From the NCBI GenBank assembly GCA_943704425.1, contig CALSCP010000760.1, positions 1,317-49,823 of the forward strand: DNA of 48,507 bases. The letters run 5' to 3'. Below are positions 11,096 through 30,690 of the stretch, piece after piece. Position numbers and translations under genes: made by a program. The notes below the pieces were generated by a model, which saw nothing but the letters and a program-made list of their open reading frames with translations, was not told the origin of the DNA and ran no database searches. This DNA comes from Ministeria vibrans ATCC 50519 (taxonomy: Eukaryota > Opisthokonta > Filasterea). Each line of letters begins with the position of its first letter. The first letter of the stretch is position 1.

Positions 11096-14000
11096 TTATT
11101 ATTATTATTATTATTATTATTTTTATGAGTACACATTAAGAGGATCACTTTTGTTAAATACAATAAGACAATGTAGAAAAAGGAAAGAAACGCAACAACT
11201 TCTAATTTTTGTGTGCAACGTACCCACTTCCGAGTAATTGAGTGCAAAGATCTCTGACGCAATGGAATCGAGCACAGGATGGTCGGTGTATGTAGCCGCA
11301 TGCTCAAACCACAAGGTAATCAGTTCAGTAGCGAGAGACGAAGCATTGCACTCTCCCGGTTCCAAATTCTAGTTAAAGCATGCACACAAATTAAATATTC
11401 TCGCTCTTGCTCTCATTGGGATACCTTGATGCAGCAACACAGCTTGAACACATCAAGTCCCACAGCAAGACCTTGCTTCTCCGAACTGCCACGTGATAAA
11501 AGCGCCTCGGCATGTTGGTTCAGTGCACGTACACATTCCACAAGCTTCTGCATGTGTTGCATCTCGGGCAAGGCCGGGCACCCTTGAGTTGCAATCAGCC
11601 GGTTCAGCCTCAATGCGGAAATAAGGCGCTGAGAAGCACGGTGCCACTCCGATTGACCTAATAAAAACAATAAAAAAACAATCATAATGATGAATACCAA
11701 ATTAAGTTACTATTATTTGATTGGGCTGGCGTACTCGCTTCGCTGTGGGCAATGGCCAGATGGAGAACAACCTTTTGGAGAAATGGAAACATTTTGCGGG
11801 CACATTGGATGCGATCCTTGAGTTTGTCGTCGATAGCGTAGTACATGGGACCCGACAAACCCGACTTGTCCAGTTCGACACTCAGAATTTGCTTGCGGTT
11901 CTCCGTAATGTAGGTGTACTCTGTGGCGTAAATGCGTGGGTAGAGGTCGGAAAAGGCGATTGCCTTGACACCAAACTCGTTAATTCCGCTCAGAAGTGAG
12001 AAGACCCAAAGAGACGAGGCGGCAAGAAGCGCCGACTCTTCGAGATCATTTTGCATGTGATGAGCCTTTTCAAGCTGATACCTCAGCACCTCGTACGCAT
12101 GCAAGAGTCGTCGATGCATTTCCTCGGCACGCTGCTCTTCGGTCCACTGACTCATCTCCTTAGCCGTGGGTTGGGACACCGCCGTGTCCTGGTACGGAAC
12201 AATGTCCATACGCATGGTCTTATTCGCATTTGCCAGTGACTCGTTCTCTTGCTCAATTTTGTTCACCAAGGATGTGGGCAGAAGAGAGCGCGCCATCTCA
12301 ATGAGAGCCACCTGGTGACGACCCATGGCAGCGGACGGTTCCGCATCACTCGATGTGTCCATGCCATTGGGGTCGACCCCATCGCCGTGGCCTGAGACCA
12401 ACGTTGACGATGTGGAAGCCATCACATCCGAGGCAGAACCCTCTCCAGCACCAGTTGTCGTGTTCATGTTGATGATGTTGTTGTTGTTGTTGTTGTTGCT
12501 GTTGTTGTTGCTGTTGTTGATGTCGTCGTTGTTGGCAGTAGCGGTGGTAGTGGTGGCGGACGCGCTGGTGGTGGTAGAGCCGTCGCCAATGTACTCGTAG
12601 AGGACGCAGTACGCGGACGAGTTGACAGCGTCGCCACCAAACGACTCGCGCATGACCGTCTCCAAATCGACCGGTTTGACCATCTTGTCGTTGAAGCGCC
12701 ACCACGAGTCGTCGGCGAGACGCACAAATGACCAGTAGTGTCCAATGCCAGCGGTTCCCTGATGCACCAGGATCGAATGCAGTCGATAGCCGTGGCGCCT
12801 GAGGTCTTCACGTTGAAACAGTCGATCGTGCTGTTGCTGCAACTCGGCAATTTCTGTCTCCAGCAACACCATCTGCTCGCACACATCACGGTAGCACCTG
12901 TTTAGATACTGCTGCACACACGTCAGCGTTGCATCATCACTTGGATGTGGCGAGGGCACCGTCAGGTCTACTTCGGTGCTCTGCGAGAACGGCCAGCCAC
13001 GCGTGAACCGCAACGTCCCTTCAAGCACCTGATCCAGACGAACCTTCACTCCACCCGTCACTGTAAACTGAACGAATCGTTGCAGTTTTCTCCGCAGAGT
13101 CTCCAGACGGTCGCTCAGAACAGCCGCCTCCTTCTGGAGCTCACGCGTCGACGCAATGTTTCTAGGAGAGAGTAAAAAAAAATGAATTAGTTAGGTGACG
13201 TCTCAAACCATGCTGCTGAGCACATACGTTTCGAGGTAACGATCCATATAAATTATTTCTGAGAACTGAAAGAAGCTGTTAAGCTTCTCCCCCTGCGTGC
13301 CATTAAACTTGACGCGCTGCAGTTGGAACGTGATGGTGCGAGGGAGCGATGAAAAGAGCATTTCGCTGTTTGCGATGGTACGAAATCCACGCGGGGTCAG
13401 GTAGCCATCAATCTGACCAGAGGCAGTGAACCTTTTGAGAGAAAAGAGAAAGAGAAAGAGGGGAGAAAAAAAAAACAAAAATGATAGTGAGAGAGAAAAA
13501 AACGATAATTATTAGTGTGAGGTGGCAGGAGAATAAATTATTATGATATTACTTGTCAAGTGATGCGTAAAGATTGTCGACATTTTCAATGTCGAGGATA
13601 ATACTGGAGAAGGGTTCGTTGTTGATCACCTCCACGTGTGTTCCATCCTCTTCCCACGACGAAATCTTCACCTGAAACAGCATCGAAAAAGAGTCAAAAA
13701 AAAGCCAGACCCTTATTTTCTTCGATACCTTTCGATTGCCGTAGAAAAGTGACTTGAGTTCGCGCACTCCTTCACCATCGGGAATTTCACCTACAAAAAA
13801 TTAATAAAAAATAATGATTATTATTATATATTATTACGATTATTTTTTCTATTTTATTATTATTCCATTTTTGATATAGATTATTGTCATTTTCATCTGA
13901 TTACTATTGATTTTAATTATTTTTAATTTGTATGCTTTTTTTTTACCTTCTGTGTTTGACGAGACGACGCTTGTGCCGGAACGGTCGTTGAGCTTCAAGC

Positions 14001-15627
14001 CGGTTTCGGCCAAAGAGAGGAGTTGTTGACAAAACTCAGAGACGTCTAGTTTTTTTTTCCGTATTTAGTTCGTCTGGCGATGTGTTTTGTTTTGAGGTTG
14101 TCTTGTGTACCTTGCTGGAAACCAATTTCGAGAACAGGCTTTGTGTTTGAGCTGTCGACTTTGATGATGGACTCCAGGAGAACGTGAGGGTTGACGACAG
14201 AGTGTTTTGAAAGGGAGAGACGCGCAAAAAGCTCCTGAAGATTGCCCATGATGACATTGGTTTGTTGGAGGGAGAGAGAGGAGACGGCAGCATTGGTAGA
14301 GGTGGAAGAGGTAATGGCGGTGGTGGAGGTGGGGGGAGGAGCCATGGCAAGGGAGACACCACGAGGCAATGAAGGCGGGATATTTTCATCGTTGATCACT
14401 GTCATGGTGGAGTCGCATGTGGCGGTGGGGGAGGTGGAGGGCAGAGCGGTAGCCGTGGCCAGGGCCGCGTTGTTGTTGTCGACCATGGCAAAGTCGCCGT
14501 CGGCCGTGGATTTGTTGTTGCTGTTGTTGTCATTGTTGGCAGAGTTTCTTTGGAGGTTTTCAAGAAAGTCACTGTTGTTGGTGGTGTTGTACGCGAGAAT
14601 GAGCGAACGGAATTGTGGCAGATTGAAAAAGATTTGCAAGATGGCATTGGCGTAGCAAGTGTTGCCCACATTGTCGAGACCCTATTTTGGGGGGGGAGGG
14701 GGGTTCGCAATGAGTTAAAAAGAAGAAGACGTCTGTCTGTGTGGTACTGTACCGCCGGTTGTGCAGTTGGGTCACGACAAGAGTCCACTTCGGACACGCT
14801 TGATTTGCGCTTGAGACTCTTTGCAATGGCATCCTGAAGAGCAGCATCTTCATCGATTGTTGTTGTTGAGGCTGCAGGCGGTACAGGCGCGCTTTGCAGA
14901 CTCGCAGCGATGGCGCGCTCCATCTGCTGCTCCTCAAGACTCTTTTGCGCTGTTCCCGTTCCTGTTGTCGGCGCATTCTCAACACCCGGCGCACCAGACC
15001 CGTCCGTTTGCGGCGATGACAATGGAGACACCTGAATGGGCCGCACAGATGTATCTGAAGAGATAGAAGAGTGTAAAATCAAAAATCGGAAAAAAAAAAG
15101 AAAAAAAAAAGTTCGACACGGAACAAATGAAACTTCGCGAACCCTAAAAAAAAGAGAGAGAGAGAGAAACAAGAAGAAAAAGAAGGAAGGAGAGAGACGG
15201 AAGAGGTGTGAGTGGCTGCAAGGGTGTGTATGGTGGGCAAGGGGGCGCCAGGGGCGTACTGGAATGAGGTCGCTGAAGACATGGTCGTCGTCGACAAGGC
15301 TTGCAGCGGCCGCCTCTGCGTTTCCATCGGCAAGCTGCGCAGGGAGCCGGGGAGAGAGCAAGGCGACAGGGTCAGTGGACAGGGGGGGCAGTGGGGGGTG
15401 TTTCAGAGAGAGAGAGGGGCGCCCAGGCGGGGTGAGTAAGGCGTTGTGTGTCCGTTGTTGTGTGGGTCGAGGTTATTTTGTATGTTTCTGTGTTTCAGAT
15501 TAAATCTTGCTTTTTTCTTAATTCTNNNNNNNNNNTTTTTTTTGGATTTATTCCGATTTCTTACCATGAGCGCTTGAGCGAGATGGGTTTCTGACAAGCC
15601 AGGGAACAAGGCGCGTAGTGATTCCAT
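10894..15627 (-). CDS. Ubiquitin-specific protease, USP25/USP28-like
   Basis: Twelve exons read leftward: 15627-15565, 15334-15260, 15031-14753, 14681-14111, 14045-13947, 13790-13729, 13671-13553, 13431-13228, 13161-11735, 11657-11425, 11368-11224, 11009-10894, giving 1,130 residues. Domain order matches animal USP25/28. A UBA/CUE-like N-terminus (residues 1-45) is followed by two ubiquitin-interacting motifs (about 78-94, MERAIAASLQSA; about 107-121, DAALQDAIAKSL). The protease starts GLDNVGNTCYANAIL with catalytic Cys148 and has LPQFRSLILAY, QQDVSEF, FQFSEIIYMDRYLE, the His box GIGHYWSF (about His632) and WWRFND. A long C-terminal helical region follows. The enzyme should cleave ubiquitin from substrates. 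The catalytic domain carries low-complexity Asn/Thr/Ser inserts, one encoded by a trinucleotide run at about 12472-12530. The first intron contains an assembly gap. The gene is divergent from SURF4. Confidence 0.95.
11059..11120. repeat. (ATT)n microsatellite in the last intron of the USP gene
   Basis: Two ATT runs, broken by one extra T, fill much of the intron between the last two USP exons. They lie entirely outside coding sequence. Confidence 0.9.
15526..15535. other. Assembly gap (10 N)
   Basis: A run of ten N lies inside the first intron of the USP gene, next to a T-rich tract. The true length is unknown, so that intron may be longer than drawn. Confidence 0.98.
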
Positions 15628-15742
15628 TTTGGAAGTGAGAGAGAAGGAAAAAAAATGAATTCATTCATCATTTAACATTTTATAATTTTGACTCTTTGGA
15701 CTTCATTCAGTGATCAGTCTCTTTCTCTTCTTCTGTTACACC
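15628..15742. promoter_or_regulatory. Bidirectional promoter region of USP and SURF4 genes
   Basis: Only 115 bp separate the two start codons, on opposite strands. It holds an A-rich tract on one side and a pyrimidine-rich stretch just before the SURF4 ATG. Promoter function is inferred from the arrangement. Confidence 0.45.
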
Positions 15743-17618
<1,876 letters not shown>

Positions 17619-17745
17619 TTAAAAAAATCCATATCTTGTCTTCTCTCTCTTCAGTGTCTGACACAATTAATAATAATAATAATAATAATATAATTATTAT
17701 TATTATTACTTTATTATTATTATTATTATTATAATTATTATTACA
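17619..17745. repeat. Convergent spacer with TAA/TTA inverted repeats
   Basis: Between the SURF4 and WDR90-like stop codons, TAATAATAA... runs into ATTATTATT... blocks that can pair with each other. Such AT palindromes probably arise by microsatellite slippage and may coincide with the two 3' ends; a termination role is not shown. Confidence 0.6.
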
Positions 17746-20700
17746 TTAGTACAATAGCGCAAAACGAGCAATTCCAAATGTTCCGCAGCACAAAAGTGTC
17801 TCGTTGTCTGCTGAGCCCACAAACTGCACTTGTTTGGCCTTTCCCACACAAATTTGGTCTTGAAACGATCCTAAAACACACGTTATTTTTATTCTTATTA
17901 TTATTATTATAATATTCGTACCGTTTTTGTAATCGATGAGTGTAATGAGTCGTTTTTGCGTCGCAATCGCAATGACATGTCCCGAATGTGAAATGTCCAT
18001 TGAAATCGCATAGAGATTCAATCGAATCACTCGCACAATTTCTCTCTAAAAATAACCATTCAATTCAAAAAAAAACTTTGCAAGTCACAAAAACAAATCA
18101 GATGCACAGAAATCAAAATCAATCCACCCTCAGTCACGAAAACACACAAAAAGATGTAAGGAAAAGGGAAGAGAGTACTTTAAGTGAGTCGTAGAAGCAC
18201 AAACGTGGAGTGCGCGTATGACCGGTAAAGACAACCACGCGAGGATCATGGGGCGAGAAGCGTGCAAGAGTCGCCACTGAATGCGTACCAAAGCATAGCA
18301 GTAGTCAAGTGTTAGGGTTAGGGTTTCTTCGACGACTATTGTGTTTACCTTTTGGGGTTGTGACACCCGCAAATGAAATCCAGTCTTTGAGAACACTTTT
18401 CTTGTCGCTGTCACTCCAGAGAGAGACGCGCCGGTCCATCGAAGCCATAAGCCAGGTAAAGTCGTTGTTGCGGTGCAATGCAACGTCAATGAGTGTGATG
18501 GGCGCACCACGGTGGTCGGTGATGGTGCGCACAAGCGCCCCTGTGCTCGAGTGAATCAGGTGCGCGGTGCCATCGGCACAACCTATAATCACAATGTTCC
18601 TACCAAAACTTGCATTCGTTAGTATTATTGTCGCTTTCCGCTTTGCGATGTGTCTTCACCTTTGAGGAAGAGAGTGAAGTGCCGTGACGGGACTTTTCGA
18701 AGGGCGCACAGTGACAACGAGAGAAGCAGAGCCAAGGCGGAAGAGACGGATTGTACCGTTGAAATAGCCCACACAGAGCAGTGTGTCGTCGACAAAGCAA
18801 CATACAGTACACCGTGAGTTGTCGCTTGGTCGCAACAAGTCTGTCGTAGAGTCGGGTGCTCCCATGAAACGTACACTCACTGTACTCGTGCTGGCACAAC
18901 ACGATGCAAGTGTATCGCCAGCGGCAGTGGTGGCCATGCAGCAGATGTTGTCAGAGCCCCGGTAAAGCACTTTGACGCGAGGCTCGTCGTTGCTCTGCAA
19001 ATGGCACGTGAGCACCGCACCTGTGTTGGTCACAAGGACACCAAGACGAGCAGCCTCGTCAAAGGATGCGCCACACACGGACTCGCATGAATGTGACACC
19101 AATGTCACCTCACGCGTAAGCTGCATGCGTCGATCCTCGCCATTCTCTCGCTGCCACACCGACAATACATTTGTGCTAGCGCCACCCACGACAAGGCGAT
19201 TGCCCGTCAGATCGGTAAAGAGAAAATCAATCTCGGAGTTCATCAGCGACCACGTCACAAGACACTCACGGCGAATGGGATCCCAGCTTGACACTTGCCC
19301 ACATTGCGTGCCCAAATAAACCATGGATGAGAGCGACGACGGCAACGACGACGTGACAACGGTGGCCGCTGTAAACACTGCGGGAGGAGAGGCGAGCGAG
19401 TCGGGCAGAGAAGAGGCGCGCATTTTGACCAAACCCGACAGGCGAAAGCGCAGCCACAGCACAAGTCCATCTGATCCGGCCACCACGAGAAACGGTCGAC
19501 AGAGAGTCGCCTCAGAATCGTCTGCATCCTCGTCGCTCTCTCGATCATCTGACCGCGTGCCATTGGGGATCCACGCGGCACAGTGCGCGGCGGTGCGCAG
19601 GTCCAGAGACGCAATAGGACTCATAGAGCTGAGTGTGCGAGCGCAGTCGCCATCGCCGTTCCCAACCCGCACGTCCCACAAACACAGTTGTGGACAAACA
19701 TGGTTGGTGATGGAAAGCAACATCTGATCGTGACGAGTAACATGCTGCTCCGGAGCAAAATCAAGTACGGTGACGGCACATGCAAGTGCCGTGTCGTCGT
19801 GTACAACGCGTCCAAGAACACGCGCCGATTCGGCACACCACAGAGTCACCTCAAACTCACTTGGTGATTTGCGTCCACTTGTCGCTGCAAGCGACGCATT
19901 GGCACTCAGGGCCACGCGTGTCACTTCACCCACGTGTGCCACACGTACACGCTGTCGACCACTCTCAAGGTCTTCCAACACCAGTGCAGGACCACTTGTA
20001 CGTGCGAGTACTCCTTTGGTCGCATTCCAAGCAACCGTTGAAAAGGGTCCATGTGGACGCGCTGTCGATCCACTCAAACTCATCAGAGTCAGCGCACAGT
20101 TCTCTTCGGGTGCTTCAAAACGTTGCCGTGCCACGGGTGCCAGTCTGCAAGGCTCGTCTGCATAATGGCACATCGGTAGACGTATCAGTTTGTCGTCTAC
20201 TGTCATTTCGCGCACACATTCCACTTCGTCGTCGTCGTCGTCGTCGTCGTCGTCAACCAACTTACTCTCCTCTGTGTCCCCCTTGACCTTGAGCGCATCA
20301 AAGAACCGTACGGAGCGGCGTGTTGCATAAGCAGCGCTGCCTCCAATAGCTTCCTTCGCTTCTTCTTCTTCTTTCTCCTCCTTCTCTTCCTTCTCCTCTT
20401 TCTCAATTTTTTCTTCCTTCTCGTTCTCCTCTCCCATCACATCCGCGGTCTTCGCCTCGTTTTCAACCCCCATCAGTACTGCATCAAATCGGTCCGCAAC
20501 ACTTGGCAATGCACTGAGGTTCCACACAGCCAGAAGCTCACCGGCGCTTGTAAACATGTGACGCGTGCCCACTTGCAGTCGATAAGCAGCCGTGTGAGCG
20601 GCAAGTCGACCAACAGCAACTTGGCGGTAGACACAACGGGCGAGACGCACAGCACTTGTCACAGTCCCATCGGCACAGGTGACACAGAGGACACTAGCGT

Positions 20701-23632
20701 CAAGAGCGACAGACACAACTGACCGACCATCAAAGATACGCACTCGACGAAACCGAATGCCATGGGTAGGATCGCGCGTACACACGAAATCATCATTCTC
20801 GCGCTCATCCAATATCGCCACAAACAGAGTTCCATCCCGAGTGAGTGCCGCGAGAGATTGGGGGTTCTTTGCATCAAAGACAATCTGAGAAATAATGTCG
20901 TCCGGTTCGGTGCCGTTCAAAGAGCGTTGCACGGGACACAGGCAGCGCACACGGTTGCCATACGCAACGGCACTCGCCACAACTACTCCATCGCCTGCAG
21001 CGGTGACATGCGCCATGCGCTGACCATCGTGGCTGAGTGCCATAGGACGCGCGTCGGCTAGATCACCAGTGGCAAGACACACGCCCGTGAACACAATGCT
21101 CTGTGTCGACACACCATAACACGCAAAGACACCACCCGCGTCCGCAATCAGCAGACGTGTGCCAGAGGCCGCATAGCCAACAAAGCGGATCGCCTCGGTG
21201 TCCGACGTGCCGCCGCGATGATGAAGCTGAAGAGACTGAGTGAGGGAAGGATACTCTAGCAGAAGTGTCGCAGAGTTGAGGCAGAGCACGCGCACCTGGC
21301 CCGAATCGTAGCCGGCCACAAGACAATCGTCGTAAGGGTGAAACCCCAAGCGTACAGGAGCATCCATAGTGGACGTAAACTCGCAAGTTTGCGTGAGCGG
21401 CGCGTCATCCACGCAATTGGCCCATATCCGTACGATGCGTTCGCGTTGCGCGCACGTCGCGACGACCGTGTCACCTGCACACGCAATGTCGGTGATGCTC
21501 TCTGTATGCGAGCGCACCAACGTCTCACAATTGCTCGCGTCCGCGTCACTCTGTTGCAACAGCGAGACGGCGCCGGCGCGAGAGAGGACGGCAAGTGAGA
21601 AGCGTACACCGCTCACCAGATCCGCGGCAAGAGCGACACAACGCATCTCACTGCCAAAATCTGCGCTGACGAGTCGCTTTGAAAAATCACGTTCCCACAG
21701 CGTCACCATGCCCGAGGCGTCACCGACCGCACAGTAATGGTGAGCGACGCAGAGCGACTGGACAGAACACAGCGCAATGTGATGCACACTGACCACACGT
21801 CGCTGCAATGTGTCCACCACCAACACACTGCCACCTTTGTTGCTCGCGGAGTTGCTCACAGCAGTGCCACAACCACGAGCGGAAAGCACGTAGCACAACG
21901 GAGAGGTCACTTCTGAAGTTGGGGTCGGTGGAGGAAAGCACGCTTGGACAAATTGAGCAGCGCCAATCAGACTTGACTCGGGCAGACGCAAGGCTGTGCT
22001 GCGAAGTTCGTTGGTACGACGCACCAGACGCCATATGCGTACGGAATGGGGACCACAAGTGACAGCCGCACATGATTCTACATCGGTACACGGTGGAACG
22101 GCCACATCGGCAACGACACCCTCAACGGGAGTGCACGCAATGCGACTAAGCTCGCCATCGGGCAGACTCTGCCAGAGTGTGATGCATGAGCGCTGCCGTT
22201 CGTCCACCGACAGACAACATAAAACATCGCCTTTGACAGAGCACGCGAGCTGTTGCTGGCATCCGCTTGGGGCGGTAAGTGAGACAGAGGGAATGAGGTG
22301 TGGAAGTTCACCGTCGTTGTTGACGACACGCCAGGTGCGCACATAAGACTCGCAGGTGGTGACAACACACGTTCCGTCAACGGAGACACAAAGGGCGGTG
22401 AGGGCAGTGGTGTGGGCATTCGGCAGCACACACTGGCGTTGTGCGGTGCCCGAGGTCTCTTGAAGCACCAGAGCATTCCCCGCAGCAAACACCAGAAAGG
22501 AGCCTCGGTGACCGACAAACGCGATAGACAATGGCGCGTGGGCGCTGAAGCCATAAATGCGAGTAGGCGATATGGAGCTGACCTTTGCGTCGGGTTCGCT
22601 CTTTCGCAGTTGCTGTTCTTGTGGCGGTGGTGATGGTGGTGATAATGCATCTTGGTGGTGTGCCTCTTTCAACGGCGCTGATGGATGTGTGGCTTGAGTG
22701 GGAGAGGAGTCGGATGGATGGAACTGATGTGGTGCAACATGTGAACACAAAAGACGATGGTGAAAGGCGACGGTGCGAGGTGCCGAGTCGGCGGTGAGTG
22801 GTGTGTCGTCTTGCGACGGCGGTAATGGTGGTGGAGCGTGAGAAGGAAATGCGAGGTAAGTAAAGCGGTTGGTGGCCAACGCGTTGGCACGCGGATGCAT
22901 GTCAGAGTGGGCATCGTATGAGTCGTCCGAGCTGAAGACGTTGTGTACGAGCATCTGGGCGCACAGTGTCAGTGTCTTCACAGAGACAAATTCCCGGTGG
23001 GCATACTCGCGCGAGACGCGTGCCAAATCAATGGCAAGGACGCTCCAGGGCAAGCGAGAAGTCTGGTCGGGGGGGAAGCGGACAGGGAACTCAACGCGAC
23101 TGGCCGTTGCTGCGAAACGCAAAATCACATTGTGAGCAATCTCGTTCGGTTGAGTCTCGGATAACCTTTGCATTCGGGGAAGACGCTTGAGAAGGAGAGG
23201 CGCAGGGGAAGGCCAGTGCTGGTGGCGACGTCGATGTGCACAGTGAAGTGTTTTGCGCGCGACGGTCGAAACTGAAGGTAGAGATTGCGCCCGGCCAGCT
23301 TGGCCGACTGAGACTTGGCTGCGGGGATCTGAAGGACCGCATTGGTCGGAATGTCGCCGGAGAGCCGAATAACGCGACTGTGAAGATCAGGATCCTAGTG
23401 AAGCAGAGCGTGTCAGGGCGTGCGAGAATTTGAAAATTGTGTTGAGTTGTTGGCAACACATCAACTGTCTTTCGACAGCAAAGGCGCAGACGCACGAGTT
23501 CGCAAAGTCATCTCAGCACCGAGGTACGCGTACCATCAACTCGCTGACGTTGCCGCGACGTGAAGCATTGGGCCGTTCGGGAGCACTGCTCAGAATGCTG
23601 AAGTGTCGAAAGACATTGATGGAGGAGGCCAT
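17746..23632 (-). CDS. WDR90: WDR90/POC16-like centriole protein (CFA20 domain plus WD40 repeats)
   Basis: Seven exons read leftward: 23632-23534, 23394-23166, 23109-18660, 18599-18349, 18276-18179, 18045-17922, 17870-17746, giving 1,791 residues (human WDR90 is about 1,750). The first 190 residues form a DUF667/CFA20 domain: INVFRHFSI, then SRVIRLSGDIPTNAVLQIP, LAGRNLYLQFRP, KHFTVHIDV and LRLSFSSVF, ending with LCAQMLVHNVFSSDD. The rest is WD40-like repeats across at least two propellers (for example TVTLWERDF, VRIWANCVD, VSLWSDSD). A Glu/Lys-rich and poly-Asp linker interrupts them near 20220-20430. WDR90/POC16 proteins sit on the inner wall of centriole microtubules, so this gene suggests the organism builds centrioles and cilia. 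The open frame with an ATG at 23173 is not the true start: an intron at 23165-23110 shifts the frame and restores the CFA20 domain. Confidence 0.93.
18312..18323 (+). repeat. Two interstitial TTAGGG units in a WDR90-like intron
   Basis: TTAGGGTTAGGG lies in the short intron 18277-18348. Two units are too few to indicate a former telomere and could arise by chance in a branch-point-rich intron (CCCTAAC on the coding strand). Confidence 0.7.
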
Positions 23633-29480
<5,848 letters not shown>

Positions 29481-29834
29481 CAGGCCAATCTAGAGCACAC
29501 ACAAGTTCAATGAAGCCCACCAGACACTCACAACGGCCAACCTGTGACATGATGGACAACGGCGAGAGTCAAACTCTTGAAGTGATAAGTAAACTGTGAT
29601 GAATGATCAGTAGATTGGACGGACAGGACGGGACACAATATTCGATTGTTCTCATGGACATACGAACGCCCTATATTTGTAATTTGGGGCTGGTTGGTCT
29701 ATGGATTATGAAGAAGGGTTGGGGCTCAGACTTGGCGGAAGCATAGTATTCCTATAACAAACGTTTCTCTACTTTTTCATTTGTGTACGTCGTAACAGTT
29801 TTTACTTATAATAATTATTATGTTATTTTAATAT
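29481..29834. other. Spacer between ABCC and 2OG-oxygenase genes
   Basis: This spacer lies upstream of the ABCC start and downstream of the oxygenase stop, both on the minus strand. It contains the possible three-codon ABCC mini-exon at 29542-29550, spliced by a GT..CTCTAG intron to 29489. Beyond it I see only AT-rich sequence that should hold the ABCC promoter and the oxygenase 3' end. Confidence 0.4.
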
Positions 29835-30238
29835 TCATTCTTCGTGAAGACTTGCGGGCGGGTCGGGTAGCACGTCGGCATCGGCGGTGGTGATCCAATC
29901 CCCTTCAATGTTACACGAAAAGCCCACGCGTTCTTCGTTACCGGTGGTCGGCATGACCTGATGAACGAGCCAGGAGGGAAAGAGAACAAGTGTGCCAGCT
30001 TTGGGTGAAATCCGGAAAGAATGGATGAAGGGCGGCCAAGCTTGTTGTGCGCGCATGTTGTCGTGTGACGACGAGCCACGCGGGTCTTCAAACGAAATAT
30101 CTCCCGAATTCGGAGGTATTTGAGAATAGTACGCAATGCTCACCTAAAAGTTTTTTTTTGAAAAAAGAGTTTACGACCCAGTGAGCACAACACTCACTCA
30201 CACACAATATTATATATGCACACAGAAAGAGACAGAGT

Positions 30239-30288
<50 letters not shown>

Positions 30289-30646
30289 AAGTGAAAAAGA
30301 GAGCAGTGAAAGAGAGACATACCACCGAGTCATCGTGAATGTGTGCACCATGGACACTCGCATTATTCTGGTAGGTACCCCAGCAGTACAGCTCGGGCTC
30401 GGGGTGAAGTTCACGGCCGTACTCGCGCAGAAGCTTGCGTGCACCCTCGAGCACATAGTGACGCAGCATCTGGAACTCGGGCATGCGCTGCAGCGCAATC
30501 CAGCTGGTGCCGCGCAGGCCGGCATAGCGACGCGACTGTCCGTGCGCACGCACTGAGGCCGATTGGCTACTTTGCCATCCGAAAAACCCGTCGTTGAGTT
30601 CCGACGTTGACATTTCCGGCTCTTGACTGGCAAACTCGTGAAACCT

Positions 30647-30690
<44 letters not shown>

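Noticed and set aside
18312-18323. TTAGGG pair and a CCCTAA-like stretch near 39624 as telomere remnants
   Set aside because: One or two units only, inside short introns where CTAAC branch sites are expected.
18656-23173. 1,505-codon frame taken as a complete gene starting at 23173
   Set aside because: The frame upstream of a 56-bp intron continues the CFA20 domain, so the ATG at 23173 lies in or next to intron sequence.
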